DNA of 52,817 bases. Origin: a virus. The DNA lies in IMG/VR virus record IMGVR_UViG_3300025301_000016, positions 1 through 52,817 of that record. The stretch is one strand, 5' to 3'. The position numbers and the translations under genes are program-made. Numbering within the stretch: position 1 is the stretch's first letter; each line of letters begins with the position of its first letter. Shown in pieces: positions 27,116 through 38,254 of this stretch. Under the pieces are notes generated by a model. The model saw only the letters and a program-made list of their open reading frames with translations, did not search any database and was not told the origin of the DNA.

Positions 27116-29590
27116 ATGGCTTTCTTTGATAAATTAGGGGATTTCGCTACTGGCTTCGTGCAAGGCGCAGCCCAGAGTATGCCAGCTCATTGGGAAACGC
27201 AGCGCAGGGAAGCGAGGAGGGATGAAGAGTTAGCAGAAAATAGAAGAAGGCAAGATAGAAATGATCTTTTTAATACAACTATACAAAGTAACAGTCCAGA
27301 AGCTTTGCAAATGTTGTATGATGCAGATCCAGATTATGGTGAACAGGCTGCCGCCATGATGGCAGAGAGGGAACGAGTGAAGATTCGTGAGTATGCAGAA
27401 ACTCAAGACCAGATTACAAATAGGTTCAATTCTTATATGCTTTCTAATCCCTCTTATCAAGAATGGGACGAGGCCAATGTCATTGCTGGTGATCTAGATA
27501 AGTTGAATCTATATCGTGGCCGCCAAGACACCTCTTGGCGGAATTTAAATCGATACTCAGAAATAGTTGGCCAAGATTACATAGGAGATATGACTCAACC
27601 CTTGTACTCCGAAGCTGATGTCGATGAATTTAATGAACTCATTTCTGGAAGAAAACGAGCAATCTTAGATTCCAATTTAACAGAAGGCCAAGCCGCAGAG
27701 CTTATAAGACGTGGTCAGGAGATGAAGGATACGGCTCTGATAGACAGAGGATATGATATGCTGAGGTTGACTCAGCAGGGCTCAAAATTTCAGGGCAAAT
27801 GGGTTCCACTTGGACATTATTCTGACGCATACATTAAACAAGGAATGGATTCTGAGCGAATACATATAAAAAACCAACAGCTTTTGGATATAGCGGCCAT
27901 AGATCCATATAGAGCAGAGGAAATGCTGGAGCGGTCTGCAAGTGATGGGGTTCCATACAATAGACATGTGATTGATAGGGTAGGCGCGCTTGTAGGTATT
28001 AAGGATAGCGGTAAAGATGATCAATGGATAGAGAAATTACTTTCTGATAACCAATTTGAAGCGGCAATGGATTATGTGACACAGGAGGAGTTGAGCCCTA
28101 GCATGGCGCGCCAGCAAGGCAGGTGGGTAACGAGAATTTTAGACCTTGAGGATAATTGGAATGACACAAGAATGGATGCAGGGTTTCGAGCGTTTAGACA
28201 GGAAGTCTCGTCTGAATATGATAAGCTTGCAGGACGCGAATGGAATAACTTGACTCAAGATTTCATACACGCAGGAGGCGAGGCTCGACATGCAACGGAA
28301 AAGCCGGCGACTTATCGTCAGGCTAAGATGAATGTTATACAGCGATTTCATAACAGCTTATCAAGAACAGAAAGAGATATAGCTGCGCGTGTCGCATTGC
28401 AAGGAATGGCACAAGGGTATCATGGCAGTCCATCGCAGGCCATTGCTAATAAAATTATTATTGATGTTAGGTCTATGATGGAGGAAAAGGGCCTTGATCC
28501 AGATGAAGAGGGGATCGCCGCTGTGTCGGAGCCAGTTGATGGTTTCCAGCCATCCAGCATGGAGCTTACCCCTGAGCAGGAAGTGAAAAATGAAATTGAG
28601 AGTTGGCAGGATAAGGTCCGGTCTATTAGAGGCATGTCCATGCAAGAAAGGCAGGAAGTTTTAAATATATTAGAAGCCACGTATGGAGAAAGGTTTGGCA
28701 TAGAGGCGGGATATTCCTTTATGCGGAAAGAAGATCCTACAACTCTCCAGCAAGTAGAAATAGAAACTATGTTGGGTCCGAAGTTTTTAGGTAACTATTT
28801 AAGAGGAGACCTTCCATATCAAAGTAGTAGAATACAGCAAGTAAACCTTGCTAATTGGATGGAAGAGAAAAGCACGAGCCTTATTAGTAGAGATACAAGA
28901 GGCATGGATGATTCCGAAAAGAATGACGCAAAAAGAGAGATACTGGAGGGCTTAATGTCTTCCGTTAGATATGGAGTAATGCCTTATAATACTGACATAA
29001 AAAAAGTTAGTGATGATATTTGGGAGGCGGTGATGGGCGCCGAGCAAGTTCCATTAAAGGCAAAGGCTGCAAAATTTGAAGAGGTAGCCGATCCGGGAAT
29101 GGAAGTAGATATTTTTGCAGGCGTTGACGATGCAGCAGGGGATGCTATGGAGGCTGATCCTACTGCCAAGCAATTGGGAGCGGGTGGATATACTTGGCGT
29201 AAGGAAGAAAGAGATAGTATGCTGAATGAAGGCTTGCCAGCACAGGAGCGCTTTTTAAAGCAAGAAGAAGACAAGTATAAGAGGGAGTATATTGATAAGG
29301 GTGAATACAACGAGAAAACAGAAGAGTATCTTGAAGGCTTGCGAGGTAACATAGAACGGACGAAGGAAAGAATCCTGCAATTGGAAGACGAATTGAACCT
29401 TCCTGCTGGTCAGCGTTCAAATTTCGAAGGCATTATAGCTGATCAACCAAGGCTTCCGGGTAACATAGCTAAAGTTTTAGGAAATGTACAGACAAGAGGT
29501 GCACGAGGAGGAGGCGCGACAGAAGTCTCGGATGCCACTCAAGGCGGCAATAGGTATCCAGTGCGCTATCAGCCAGAGTTGGGTCGATAA
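27116..29590 (+). CDS. Large hypothetical virion protein (possible ejected core protein)
   Basis: An 824-aa protein, mostly helical and hydrophilic without membrane spans. The start MAFFDKLGDFATGFVQGAAQ is a short amphipathic helix with an FxxGxxxG pattern, common at the N-terminus of phage internal proteins. It then has repeated short helices that resemble alpha-solenoid units (EALQMLYDADPDYGEQAAAM). It lies between two giant genes at the end of the late operon, where podoviruses keep ejection proteins. No family recognised; the ejection role is inferred from position and composition. Confidence 0.65.
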   Translation: MAFFDKLGDFATGFVQGAAQSMPAHWETQRREARRDEELAENRRRQDRNDLFNTTIQSNSPEALQMLYDADPDYGEQAAAMMAERERVKIREYAETQDQITNRFNSYMLSNPSYQEWDEANVIAGDLDKLNLYRGRQDTSWRNLNRYSEIVGQDYIGDMTQPLYSEADVDEFNELISGRKRAILDSNLTEGQAAELIRRGQEMKDTALIDRGYDMLRLTQQGSKFQGKWVPLGHYSDAYIKQGMDSERIHIKNQQLLDIAAIDPYRAEEMLERSASDGVPYNRHVIDRVGALVGIKDSGKDDQWIEKLLSDNQFEAAMDYVTQEELSPSMARQQGRWVTRILDLEDNWNDTRMDAGFRAFRQEVSSEYDKLAGREWNNLTQDFIHAGGEARHATEKPATYRQAKMNVIQRFHNSLSRTERDIAARVALQGMAQGYHGSPSQAIANKIIIDVRSMMEEKGLDPDEEGIAAVSEPVDGFQPSSMELTPEQEVKNEIESWQDKVRSIRGMSMQERQEVLNILEATYGERFGIEAGYSFMRKEDPTTLQQVEIETMLGPKFLGNYLRGDLPYQSSRIQQVNLANWMEEKSTSLISRDTRGMDDSEKNDAKREILEGLMSSVRYGVMPYNTDIKKVSDDIWEAVMGAEQVPLKAKAAKFEEVADPGMEVDIFAGVDDAAGDAMEADPTAKQLGAGGYTWRKEERDSMLNEGLPAQERFLKQEEDKYKREYIDKGEYNEKTEEYLEGLRGNIERTKERILQLEDELNLPAGQRSNFEGIIADQPRLPGNIAKVLGNVQTRGARGGGATEVSDATQGGNRYPVRYQPELGR

Positions 29591-29608
29591 TAAAATAGAA
29601 AGAATCAC

Positions 29609-32600
29609 ATGAGCATTTTAGAACAGGTCGCACAGTTACCAAAGTTTGGCGTTGACACTCCATTTTATACTGCCGACGACTTGGATCCTGATGATGGTGT
29701 ATATAGTTCAAGGGATTACAATGCCTATGAAGGCGACTTAGTCAATATAGATGCAGGCTTCATGGACTTGATGGAGACCCGACCTCGAAGGGACTCTAGA
29801 GTCTATCCTAATACTGGCTTAAGTACACGAGCAAGGACGCCGGGTGAAGATCGAGCTGAAAGATCGGCTGTTACTGAGTTTAGAAATAATGCCGAGTGGA
29901 TTCGACAAATGGGCTTGGAGGACACCTATAATCGCGACATGGCCGTAGCTAACAATGAAGTGTTCCCCGGAAGCATGGCCACTTTTACCGATGGACTCTT
30001 TGATTTTCTCCAAGCTGGTAATTTTGCAACGGCCACAGGAGTGGATGAATTTTTCGATCATTACAATCGCACTGGTGGAGACTTTTTTGATAGTGCGTAC
30101 GAGGGCTTCAAGCAAGCAGCAATTGAATTTTCCGATGCATTTACGCCAGACTTTTATACAGATGGCAGGGCTAGGAAGATGGTTTTTGGGGATGTTCTCA
30201 GGGATCATTTTGGATTTGAAGATAGTGAAAACCAGATGTTTTATGAGTCTGGCACGGCCGTAGCTGGATTATTCTTAGACATCTTCTTAGATCCATTGAC
30301 CTACACTGGGTATGGATTGGGCAAATCCTTAAGGATGTTTCGTGGCATTTCTCCGGTACAACATGCGGAACGGTACATAAAGCATACTGCTCCCGGACGA
30401 GCTTTCCGCGCTAAGTTTGTTCCCAAGTCCTTGCTAAAGGGTTTGCAAGAAGGGGAAAATGCAGAAGACATTGCTGCCTTTATGAATGGCAGATTAAAAG
30501 AGGGCGGCACCCCAATAACTGCTGACGAGGTAAAAGAATCAGCTGCAGAAGTTCTTGCTTCTTTGGGCACCAGAGAGCAAACAATACAAATGGAAGAGCA
30601 GTTATTGCAGCAAGAATTGGTAAATCTTTTTTCGGGGTTTAACAATGCTGAATTGCGGCTGATGGGAACATACATGTTAGATCAGCCTAATTTTGGCAAG
30701 GTGATTAGGGAGCAGCTGAATATTAGCGATAAGCAAAAGCAGAGAATGGAAGATGCTGTTGGAACTTTTCGTAAGACATTAGATAAATGGTTTAACAATG
30801 AAGTTAGTGTAGGTCTTTTATCTGAGAATCAAATGCGCTCTAACTACGCCATGGCGCTTGCAACGCAAACTGGTGAGTCAAAGGCCCTGTTTGAGCTTAT
30901 GGCACGAATACGATTTGGTAGCTTGTCTGGCAAGTTTATGGACGATATAGCTCCGGGGTATAGTGTAGGGACAAAAAATGGGATAGCGTTTTTTGAAAAA
31001 GAAAAGGGATATCCAACATTAATATCTCGTATGCTTGATGGCATTAATACGGAATCAAACATTGCCTTGTCTGGCTCAAAGCGTGGCATAGAAAGTATCC
31101 GACGTATTAATACTAAAAAGTTATTCGATACCGTTCTATCGGATGATCGCATTGCCATGAAGATAGACGATGGCATTGCCAGAGATAGATTTCATCCACT
31201 ACATGATGATTTAAAGAAGTATGGAATGAAAATGTGGTCCGGTCCCGTAGGGGACTTGGGAGATACGGTTACGTATGCACTACCTGAAGCGCTGGTGGAT
31301 CATCTAGATGAAGCTAATAAAGTATTCTCTGACCCTTCAGAGTTGAATGGATTCTGGAAAGGCTTTAAGGATGTGCAAAACATCTGGAAGTCATATGCCT
31401 TAATGTCTCCCGGTTATCATATGCGAAATATGTATTCCAATGTTTTTAATAATGCAATAGCTGGTGTTAAAAATCCCAAACAATATGCAGCCGGGATGGT
31501 AATGCAAGTAGAGGATACGTCCAAATTGCCATGGTCTGTTCGATCAATGGTTGAATTTATATTGGGCGGTCATAAAACATTGGATACCATAAAGTTCCCC
31601 GGAAAAGATCCAGATACTGGCGAGCAAGTAATGCTAACGGGTCGCGAGCTTAAAGACGCAGGGATGGCGCAAGGGATAGGGGCTGGCGGCCTGTATGCCC
31701 ATGAAGGACCGGCGACTGTGGAGTCCGAATTATTACGACAGTTTGGTGGAGTCCTGCGAACTCCAGATGGTTTTGACATTAAAACTATGGAGGATACGTG
31801 GGGGAAGACAGCTGACCGTCGTCGTGAAATGGCTAACATGATTCGCAAGGCTGCTCCTCAAGTTACAGATAAGCAGGCATTAGACACTGCGTCTATTTAT
31901 GATACAATCGCAGCGCGATGGGCCTTGCAGCGTGGCCTAACTCCAAAGGATTTCTATAGAGAAAATCTTTCAGAAATTCTTCCGGGCTTGCCCCCCGGCC
32001 TTGAACTCGATGAGCCTTCAAGAAATTTACTATTTGACAAGCTCGAGATGGGTGAATTTTACAATCGAGTGCAAAGACATATTGACACGCAGTTTGAACG
32101 ACATGCTTCTCAGTCTAAAAAGCCTATGAATGCACAGACTCTTTTAGACTCTTTGCAAACGACGAAGATGAAAGGGGAAAAAGAAGTTTCTATTTCAAGG
32201 CCCTTTAAGCAAAGGGACGTCGATTGGACGGGGGTACAAAAGTTTCTGGAAAGGCGTATTGATGACTGGACGGAACACAAGGAAGCTTGGAACAATCTTA
32301 GTGACGCTGAAAGGGCAAATTCAAAGGCTCCTACTAAGGTTCCTCATGTAGACAGGGCGGCCGTTAATGCTTGGCTGAGTTCTAAGGAAGGATTTAAAAA
32401 AGGCAGGATAACAACGCGGTTAAAGAATGGAAGGGGACAAGAGGGATGGGAGTCGGCAACCATAGATGCTGCCCTTAAAGCTGTCACGCGTAAATATGGA
32501 TCTAAAGGCAAGCCAAGAATAACTACGCCAACCGTAGGAAAGGTGCTTGAAGACAAAACGGCCATATCCACTAGAGAACAACTTCAGCACCGAGTAGATG

Positions 32601-35600
32601 AGATAGACGGGGAAATCTCATCTATTAGAAATGAAGCCGGGCCTACTTATGATGGATCCGCACAAGAAGGCGCCTATGATGAAGGGGGCGTTTTTGTTCC
32701 CGATGATCCTGACAGCTTTGACGCTTATCAGCAAACGATGAAAGACGATGACGCGCATGAGGCGATTGAAAGGGCTTTTGTGTGGGGCGATGATATTTAT
32801 GCAGAGGGAATAGAGAACGGGAGGGGCCTTGACGAGCTGGCGCTTACCGGCTTGAATGACGGATTTGAAGAAACTGTTATTGGCGGTCTTTCTAAGGAGC
32901 TTCAAAATGACCCTCAATTTGTAAGCGATTTGTATGCGATCAATGACTTAAGAAAAGAAAGGTTTTTATTATTAGAGGATGTAAGATTGGGGCCGGGGTG
33001 GAGGAAGAATAATATAGAAACTAGTTCGCCTGAAGCCCTTCGAAAGTGGGAGTTGAAAAGGGAAAAGGATCGAGCAGATGGAACAGCGGCATATTTTGAA
33101 TTAAAGGGTTGGGAGCATACGGGGAAAGGCAATCTAAGTATTGAGCGAACCTCGCAAGTAGATCCGGATGAATTTATGGGATACTCCAAGCCAGAAGAGG
33201 AGCAAGTTAAAGGACTTGATGAGTGGTTTGAGGTTTATTTCGACAGTACACTTGACGCACATGCGCCGCATCAAAGGCTTATTATAAGGTCCGAAGAGGA
33301 GTTAGAAAGTTGGCTTAATGCCAATAGGCCAAAGCCCATAGTAAATCATCCAGATGCTATAGATGATTTCCCCGGTGGAGAAAACTACGATGAGTGGCTG
33401 ATAATGTGGGAGCCGGGTGAGAGAACTATAAAGAACGGGAATGCCGTAGAAACAATTGCCGAGCAAAGCTACTCTAAGGCTGGTGGTGGAGGTGAAGATA
33501 TAAGCTTACACGAGGCGCATTTTAGCAAATTAAAAGGGGACGACCGTCCGTCTAATGTAATTGCCCATGCTCGAACTAAAGATTATATCGACGAAAATGG
33601 AGATCGAACTCTAGTAATATTAGAGCTTCAAAGTGATTGGTCACAAAAACTTGGCAGGCCCATAAGTGATGAGTTAGAAACGGCTGGTGAATTTCTGCCG
33701 CTATATGGATTAAACCATAAGTATTTCAGAGACAGCCATGGTGCCGAACAAGCCTTTTTAAAAAACAACGTTGACCCAGATTCGGCTAATAATAAAAAAG
33801 CAACAACGGCTCCATATACATGGGACACCCTTCCTAAAGAAGAAAGAGTTTTCAAAGGAGAGATGTGGGTTAATAAAGAGAAAAAAGTTATTGAGGACTT
33901 TTACAGGCTAGAGGCACCTCATGAAATAAAGCATCTCCATTCCACTAAGCAAAACCCTCTTTATGACATTGAGTGGCGTCTTTTTAAAAATAAAGATCTG
34001 GACGGGAATCTAATACCTAGAAACGAACAAGAGATGACTTCGGTGTGGAGCCTAAATGGAAAGGGAATGCGTGATGCTTCAACGCCACAGCAAGCTCGAG
34101 AGTATGCAATGGATATGATTAACAAAAAAAGGTATGAATTTTCTGTTCCTGATAGTCCCTTCCATGATGATAAGGCTTGGGTTGAAGTGGCTGCGAAGCA
34201 CATAGCAAGAGAAGCAACAAGTAGGAAGTATGACAGAATTGCATGGCTTCGCAGCGAAGATCAAATTCGTCGTATGGAGCAGTGGGGAAGGGACGCACAT
34301 CAAGATCAGGTTTCAACCGTCTTAAGGAATGCTTTAAGTAATTCCCAGTCTTTAGTGAAAATGTTTAATGGCCTCTCGAGGGATATGGAGTGGGGGAATA
34401 CCGTTGAGCTAACTCGTATACCTGTAGAAAGAACGCCCTTTACGCCCACCCGAAGGGGCACAGACTTAGACCCAGAGACTGGCTTTGCCAAAGTAGACCA
34501 CCAGCCACTTTCTGTTAGAATGGCTCGACGGTCAAAGGGTGTTACTGATGCCGAGCAAGCGGCCATTATTCGTCAAACGAAAAGCTATGGCAATCGCTTT
34601 AAGCGAGACATTCCAATCAAGGTTTTAAATGATGCAATAGATGCAACATGGGATATGCGATCTCGTTATAAACGAGGGACGAAAATTCATAAGCAATCGG
34701 GCGAGGTTGACGCAGATGCACATAAAACAGATTCCATGGACAAAATAAAAGACAAGGCATTGTATCAAGAGATCCAAGAGGCTGCAGACGAAGAAGTGCA
34801 AATAGCATTACGGAAACAAACAGAGTCTCTTGAGGAATTAGAATCAAGGTATGGGAAAAGAGGAGAATCAAAGTGGGAGGTTTCAAGCTCAAGGGAGGGG
34901 GGAGCAGAGGATCAGTATCTTAAGATTCTGCGAGAAACAGATGATGAATTAGAGCGAGTTGCAGATGGCCTTGATGAGATCTTGCTAGCCGAATTTGATT
35001 TTATTCCCGAAGAGATGATGTACGGAAGTATGCTTACTGAGAATCAGAAGAATCAAATTAAAGCCGCCGCAGAAAGAGTTTTTCAAGATCAGCATGTAGA
35101 ATTTAGCTTTGACAATATGGCTCGCAATGCTGCTACAGGAACGCGTGGGCTTACTATTAATTTGCAACAGCTAATGGATGAGTTGGGGAGCAATACAAAA
35201 CTAAAGTCACGCCTTGAAGATAACTTATGGACTATTCCAAGGGATCTTCATTATGGAATAGATGATGACTATGGGCTAATCAGTGGGATGGTTAACTCCA
35301 TTAGCTTGAAGCCTTGGAGGGCGCAGCCGCATAAGGGGATTCCGTTAATGCAGCGCGAGAAGCCGTCCATACGTATGCGTACGGAATCGGATATCCTGTA
35401 TCAAAAAGGCAGGCATCCTTCTGCATATGCTATCGATGGTTACGGTAGTGGCATGAAGGCGTTGTCTGCTGATCAAAGAAGGGCTTACGACAAGCTGTCT
35501 CCTAGTCAACAGGAGCAAGTTCGAAAGGCTCAAAAGAAGGCGCGAGAACTGCGACACAAGCAGGGTTATGGCGTTGACACAGAATACATTCCGGGAGGCG

Positions 35601-38254
35601 ATTCCTTATATAATTATCGCAAATCGTTAATTTCTAAGCCTGATAATACTATGCTCCAGCCTGCAAGGGTTAGAATAGCAGTTGCAGAAATCATTGAAGA
35701 AATGCCTGATACCTATAAAGGCATAAATGTTACGCGACCGGGATATGCAACGGACGTGCAAGATCGAATTGGACTTTTTTATTCAAGGTTGGATGATCAC
35801 ATTGATTCCGGGCAGCTTGTAAGATCAAAAAGTGTTACAGATTTTCTATCTATTAATTTCAATAAGATCTTAGAAGATCAAGGGTACACATTTAAAGAAT
35901 TAAAAGACTTAGGGACGCATACTTCAAAATCAGACGATGTTGAAAAGGCCGTGGGCGATCACATAAAATATTATGACGGAGAGGAATGGAATCCTGTAGT
36001 AGTAAACAGAGCGTTCATTGAAAAAATTATTTCTGACGATGAGTTGTTGAAGTCTAAGTCAACGTTTACTCCAGAAAATAGAAGGGCCATTAGCCATGCC
36101 CTGCGAGGGTATGCAGAAGTTAATAAGCTAGCAAGATTTGACACTTGGACAACCAAGCAATTCGATACTTTTATTAGGCTCTTACTAAAGACAAGACAAA
36201 GAGACGCTGGAAAGCAAAGTCAGGTGCGGGAGTTCTTCAAGCAAAACTTCAAGCACACAACAGAAGAGCCCCCACTGACTGTTTCCTCAGATGTTGAGAT
36301 TGCCGATGAAGCTTGGCGTCAACAGATGGCTGCGCTGTCGAGGATTCCTGAGAGTTCTGAATACACACAACAGTTGCAAGACTTGCGAGCCCTTGAAAAC
36401 TCAGACTTAGATCTTAAATCTGATGTGATCGAAAAAATTCAGCAGCGCATAGAAGACTTGCAGGTTGGGCAAATCACTAAGCACAATGAGATCTTTCCAA
36501 GTACTACAGTTAGGGACGCTCAATTGCTTCCAACGTACCAAGGCAAGAAGACATTTGATATTCCAAGCTCTTTTAATCTAACGGCATTGAAAAGATTTAA
36601 GAAGAACAAGACTTGGTGGGAAGCTTTAGTGCCTTCTGAGCAAAAGAGGATAAATAATTCTATCAAGGAACTGGAAGACCTTAAAAGCAAAGGCCACTAC
36701 GAAGAAGTTAAAAAGAAAATACGAGGGAAGCAGCATACGATTGGAAAGTTGACAAGTAAAGGGTATTTAGTTCAGCGCCAGAAGGGTGATGACATCTTAG
36801 GCGCGGTTGAATTTACCGATGACGAGATTGTACCGTTCAGGGCACAAGGAACAGCTGTTATGTATGCAGCTGAAGGAGCTAACCCTTCGACTTTCATACA
36901 TGAAATGGGACATATCATTCGTCGATTTCTGATTGATGAGGGAGACGAGCTTGCAATTAATCGGTGGGTCTTTGGGGAAAAGGAAGCTCTTATTGCACGA
37001 AAGACGGGAGTTCCATTAGAGTGGGGCGTAGACGAAGAGGAGAAGTTTGCTGAAGCTTTAGAGAATCTTGTGATCAAAGGGATCAAACCTCATGGTGCGC
37101 TGAAGGTATTAGAGGGGCCATTTGAAAGATTGCAAGTCAATCTCCAAGAAGTTTATAAAGATATTAAAAAGTCCGGAGCACAGTTCGATGGTAATGTAGA
37201 AGAGGTGATGCGAAGGGTATTAGGTCGTGGCACTGAACCAAATCCAGAGGAGCTTCTTACGGCTAAGGCTCTTATCCAAAGTTCACAAAAGAAATACCAG
37301 AAAAAGTATGGCCTAGAGGTTCCAATTAAAGAAAGGATTAAGGCCGCTACTGGCGGTCCGGTTATAAAGGGAAGAAACCTAGTCCAATGGAACCAAGCTA
37401 TTGGTCATGCTTTTGAAAACAACGCACGGTGGGCTCACTTTATTCAAAAATGGCAAGACGGAAATAGCTTTGAGGAGGCAGGCCAGAGCGTTAAGAGATT
37501 CTTGTTTGATTACAATGAATTAACGCCCTTTGAGCGAGATGTTATGAAGACAATTATTCCGTTCTATACTTGGATGCGGAAAAATATTCCTCTTCAAATA
37601 GAAATGTTAATAGAGCGGCCTGAATTCTACGCTAAGATTCCTAAGTTTATGGAAGAAGTGGAAGGCATGTCCAATGCCTTGGCTGATGACAATGGAAAGA
37701 TTCCGACTCCAGATTACTTTGATGAAGTGAACGCAATGAGATTGCCGTGGCAAAATGACGGCCAGCCTGTTTATCTATCGCAAGATCTTCCCTTCCAAGA
37801 TTTAAATCGTCTGAATTATAAGGACATGCTTTCTCAGATGAGTCCCTTCTTAAAAATCTGGGGAGCATTGGCGATAGACAAAGGGTATGATTTCTTTTTG
37901 GAGTCTCCCATTGAACAGTTCGCAGGAGAGCCGGCGGTCATCGACCTCTTTGGAGAACCATCCGAGTTGCCCATCAGTAAGAAGATGGAGTATGCTATTA
38001 AGACCATGGTGCCACCTGCCGGTAAGGCACTGAGATTTCTTGATAAGGCAGCACAAGGACGCGCAGAAGATCAGCTCTTTAGAGAGGCGCTTGGCCTGTC
38101 TGTTACATCGGTCGATGTCGATGCTATTGTTAGGTCTCAGAGGTATAAGAGAAAAGAAGTTAGCAGTCTGTTGCGAAGAAAAGTTCGGAGGAGAATACAA
38201 CGATTTGGATTAGAAGAGGGGCTTAAGAAGTCCGGTAGTAGGCTGGTGAACTAG
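29609..38254 (+). CDS. Giant multidomain virion (probably ejected) protein with metallopeptidase motif
   Basis: A 2881-aa protein taking 8.6 kb. Recognisable blocks, in order: a segment SPGYHMRNMYSNVFNNAIAG (about 601-620), an LELQSDWSQ motif (Q at 1341) followed by VPDSPFHDD (from 1513) and KYDRIAWLRSEDQ, an HEMGH zinc-peptidase motif (2431-2435) with a downstream Glu-rich helix, and the C-terminal ELTPFERDVMKTIIPFYTWM block (about 2637-2656). These blocks recur in giant phage proteins that are packaged in the head and delivered with DNA. Metalloprotease activity and ejection are inferences. No Shine-Dalgarno is clear (GAAAGAATCAC before ATG). It ends convergently, overlapping the - strand gene by 4 nt. 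Confidence 0.78.
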   Translation: MSILEQVAQLPKFGVDTPFYTADDLDPDDGVYSSRDYNAYEGDLVNIDAGFMDLMETRPRRDSRVYPNTGLSTRARTPGEDRAERSAVTEFRNNAEWIRQMGLEDTYNRDMAVANNEVFPGSMATFTDGLFDFLQAGNFATATGVDEFFDHYNRTGGDFFDSAYEGFKQAAIEFSDAFTPDFYTDGRARKMVFGDVLRDHFGFEDSENQMFYESGTAVAGLFLDIFLDPLTYTGYGLGKSLRMFRGISPVQHAERYIKHTAPGRAFRAKFVPKSLLKGLQEGENAEDIAAFMNGRLKEGGTPITADEVKESAAEVLASLGTREQTIQMEEQLLQQELVNLFSGFNNAELRLMGTYMLDQPNFGKVIREQLNISDKQKQRMEDAVGTFRKTLDKWFNNEVSVGLLSENQMRSNYAMALATQTGESKALFELMARIRFGSLSGKFMDDIAPGYSVGTKNGIAFFEKEKGYPTLISRMLDGINTESNIALSGSKRGIESIRRINTKKLFDTVLSDDRIAMKIDDGIARDRFHPLHDDLKKYGMKMWSGPVGDLGDTVTYALPEALVDHLDEANKVFSDPSELNGFWKGFKDVQNIWKSYALMSPGYHMRNMYSNVFNNAIAGVKNPKQYAAGMVMQVEDTSKLPWSVRSMVEFILGGHKTLDTIKFPGKDPDTGEQVMLTGRELKDAGMAQGIGAGGLYAHEGPATVESELLRQFGGVLRTPDGFDIKTMEDTWGKTADRRREMANMIRKAAPQVTDKQALDTASIYDTIAARWALQRGLTPKDFYRENLSEILPGLPPGLELDEPSRNLLFDKLEMGEFYNRVQRHIDTQFERHASQSKKPMNAQTLLDSLQTTKMKGEKEVSISRPFKQRDVDWTGVQKFLERRIDDWTEHKEAWNNLSDAERANSKAPTKVPHVDRAAVNAWLSSKEGFKKGRITTRLKNGRGQEGWESATIDAALKAVTRKYGSKGKPRITTPTVGKVLEDKTAISTREQLQHRVDEIDGEISSIRNEAGPTYDGSAQEGAYDEGGVFVPDDPDSFDAYQQTMKDDDAHEAIERAFVWGDDIYAEGIENGRGLDELALTGLNDGFEETVIGGLSKELQNDPQFVSDLYAINDLRKERFLLLEDVRLGPGWRKNNIETSSPEALRKWELKREKDRADGTAAYFELKGWEHTGKGNLSIERTSQVDPDEFMGYSKPEEEQVKGLDEWFEVYFDSTLDAHAPHQRLIIRSEEELESWLNANRPKPIVNHPDAIDDFPGGENYDEWLIMWEPGERTIKNGNAVETIAEQSYSKAGGGGEDISLHEAHFSKLKGDDRPSNVIAHARTKDYIDENGDRTLVILELQSDWSQKLGRPISDELETAGEFLPLYGLNHKYFRDSHGAEQAFLKNNVDPDSANNKKATTAPYTWDTLPKEERVFKGEMWVNKEKKVIEDFYRLEAPHEIKHLHSTKQNPLYDIEWRLFKNKDLDGNLIPRNEQEMTSVWSLNGKGMRDASTPQQAREYAMDMINKKRYEFSVPDSPFHDDKAWVEVAAKHIAREATSRKYDRIAWLRSEDQIRRMEQWGRDAHQDQVSTVLRNALSNSQSLVKMFNGLSRDMEWGNTVELTRIPVERTPFTPTRRGTDLDPETGFAKVDHQPLSVRMARRSKGVTDAEQAAIIRQTKSYGNRFKRDIPIKVLNDAIDATWDMRSRYKRGTKIHKQSGEVDADAHKTDSMDKIKDKALYQEIQEAADEEVQIALRKQTESLEELESRYGKRGESKWEVSSSREGGAEDQYLKILRETDDELERVADGLDEILLAEFDFIPEEMMYGSMLTENQKNQIKAAAERVFQDQHVEFSFDNMARNAATGTRGLTINLQQLMDELGSNTKLKSRLEDNLWTIPRDLHYGIDDDYGLISGMVNSISLKPWRAQPHKGIPLMQREKPSIRMRTESDILYQKGRHPSAYAIDGYGSGMKALSADQRRAYDKLSPSQQEQVRKAQKKARELRHKQGYGVDTEYIPGGDSLYNYRKSLISKPDNTMLQPARVRIAVAEIIEEMPDTYKGINVTRPGYATDVQDRIGLFYSRLDDHIDSGQLVRSKSVTDFLSINFNKILEDQGYTFKELKDLGTHTSKSDDVEKAVGDHIKYYDGEEWNPVVVNRAFIEKIISDDELLKSKSTFTPENRRAISHALRGYAEVNKLARFDTWTTKQFDTFIRLLLKTRQRDAGKQSQVREFFKQNFKHTTEEPPLTVSSDVEIADEAWRQQMAALSRIPESSEYTQQLQDLRALENSDLDLKSDVIEKIQQRIEDLQVGQITKHNEIFPSTTVRDAQLLPTYQGKKTFDIPSSFNLTALKRFKKNKTWWEALVPSEQKRINNSIKELEDLKSKGHYEEVKKKIRGKQHTIGKLTSKGYLVQRQKGDDILGAVEFTDDEIVPFRAQGTAVMYAAEGANPSTFIHEMGHIIRRFLIDEGDELAINRWVFGEKEALIARKTGVPLEWGVDEEEKFAEALENLVIKGIKPHGALKVLEGPFERLQVNLQEVYKDIKKSGAQFDGNVEEVMRRVLGRGTEPNPEELLTAKALIQSSQKKYQKKYGLEVPIKERIKAATGGPVIKGRNLVQWNQAIGHAFENNARWAHFIQKWQDGNSFEEAGQSVKRFLFDYNELTPFERDVMKTIIPFYTWMRKNIPLQIEMLIERPEFYAKIPKFMEEVEGMSNALADDNGKIPTPDYFDEVNAMRLPWQNDGQPVYLSQDLPFQDLNRLNYKDMLSQMSPFLKIWGALAIDKGYDFFLESPIEQFAGEPAVIDLFGEPSELPISKKMEYAIKTMVPPAGKALRFLDKAAQGRAEDQLFREALGLSVTSVDVDAIVRSQRYKRKEVSSLLRRKVRRRIQRFGLEEGLKKSGSRLVN

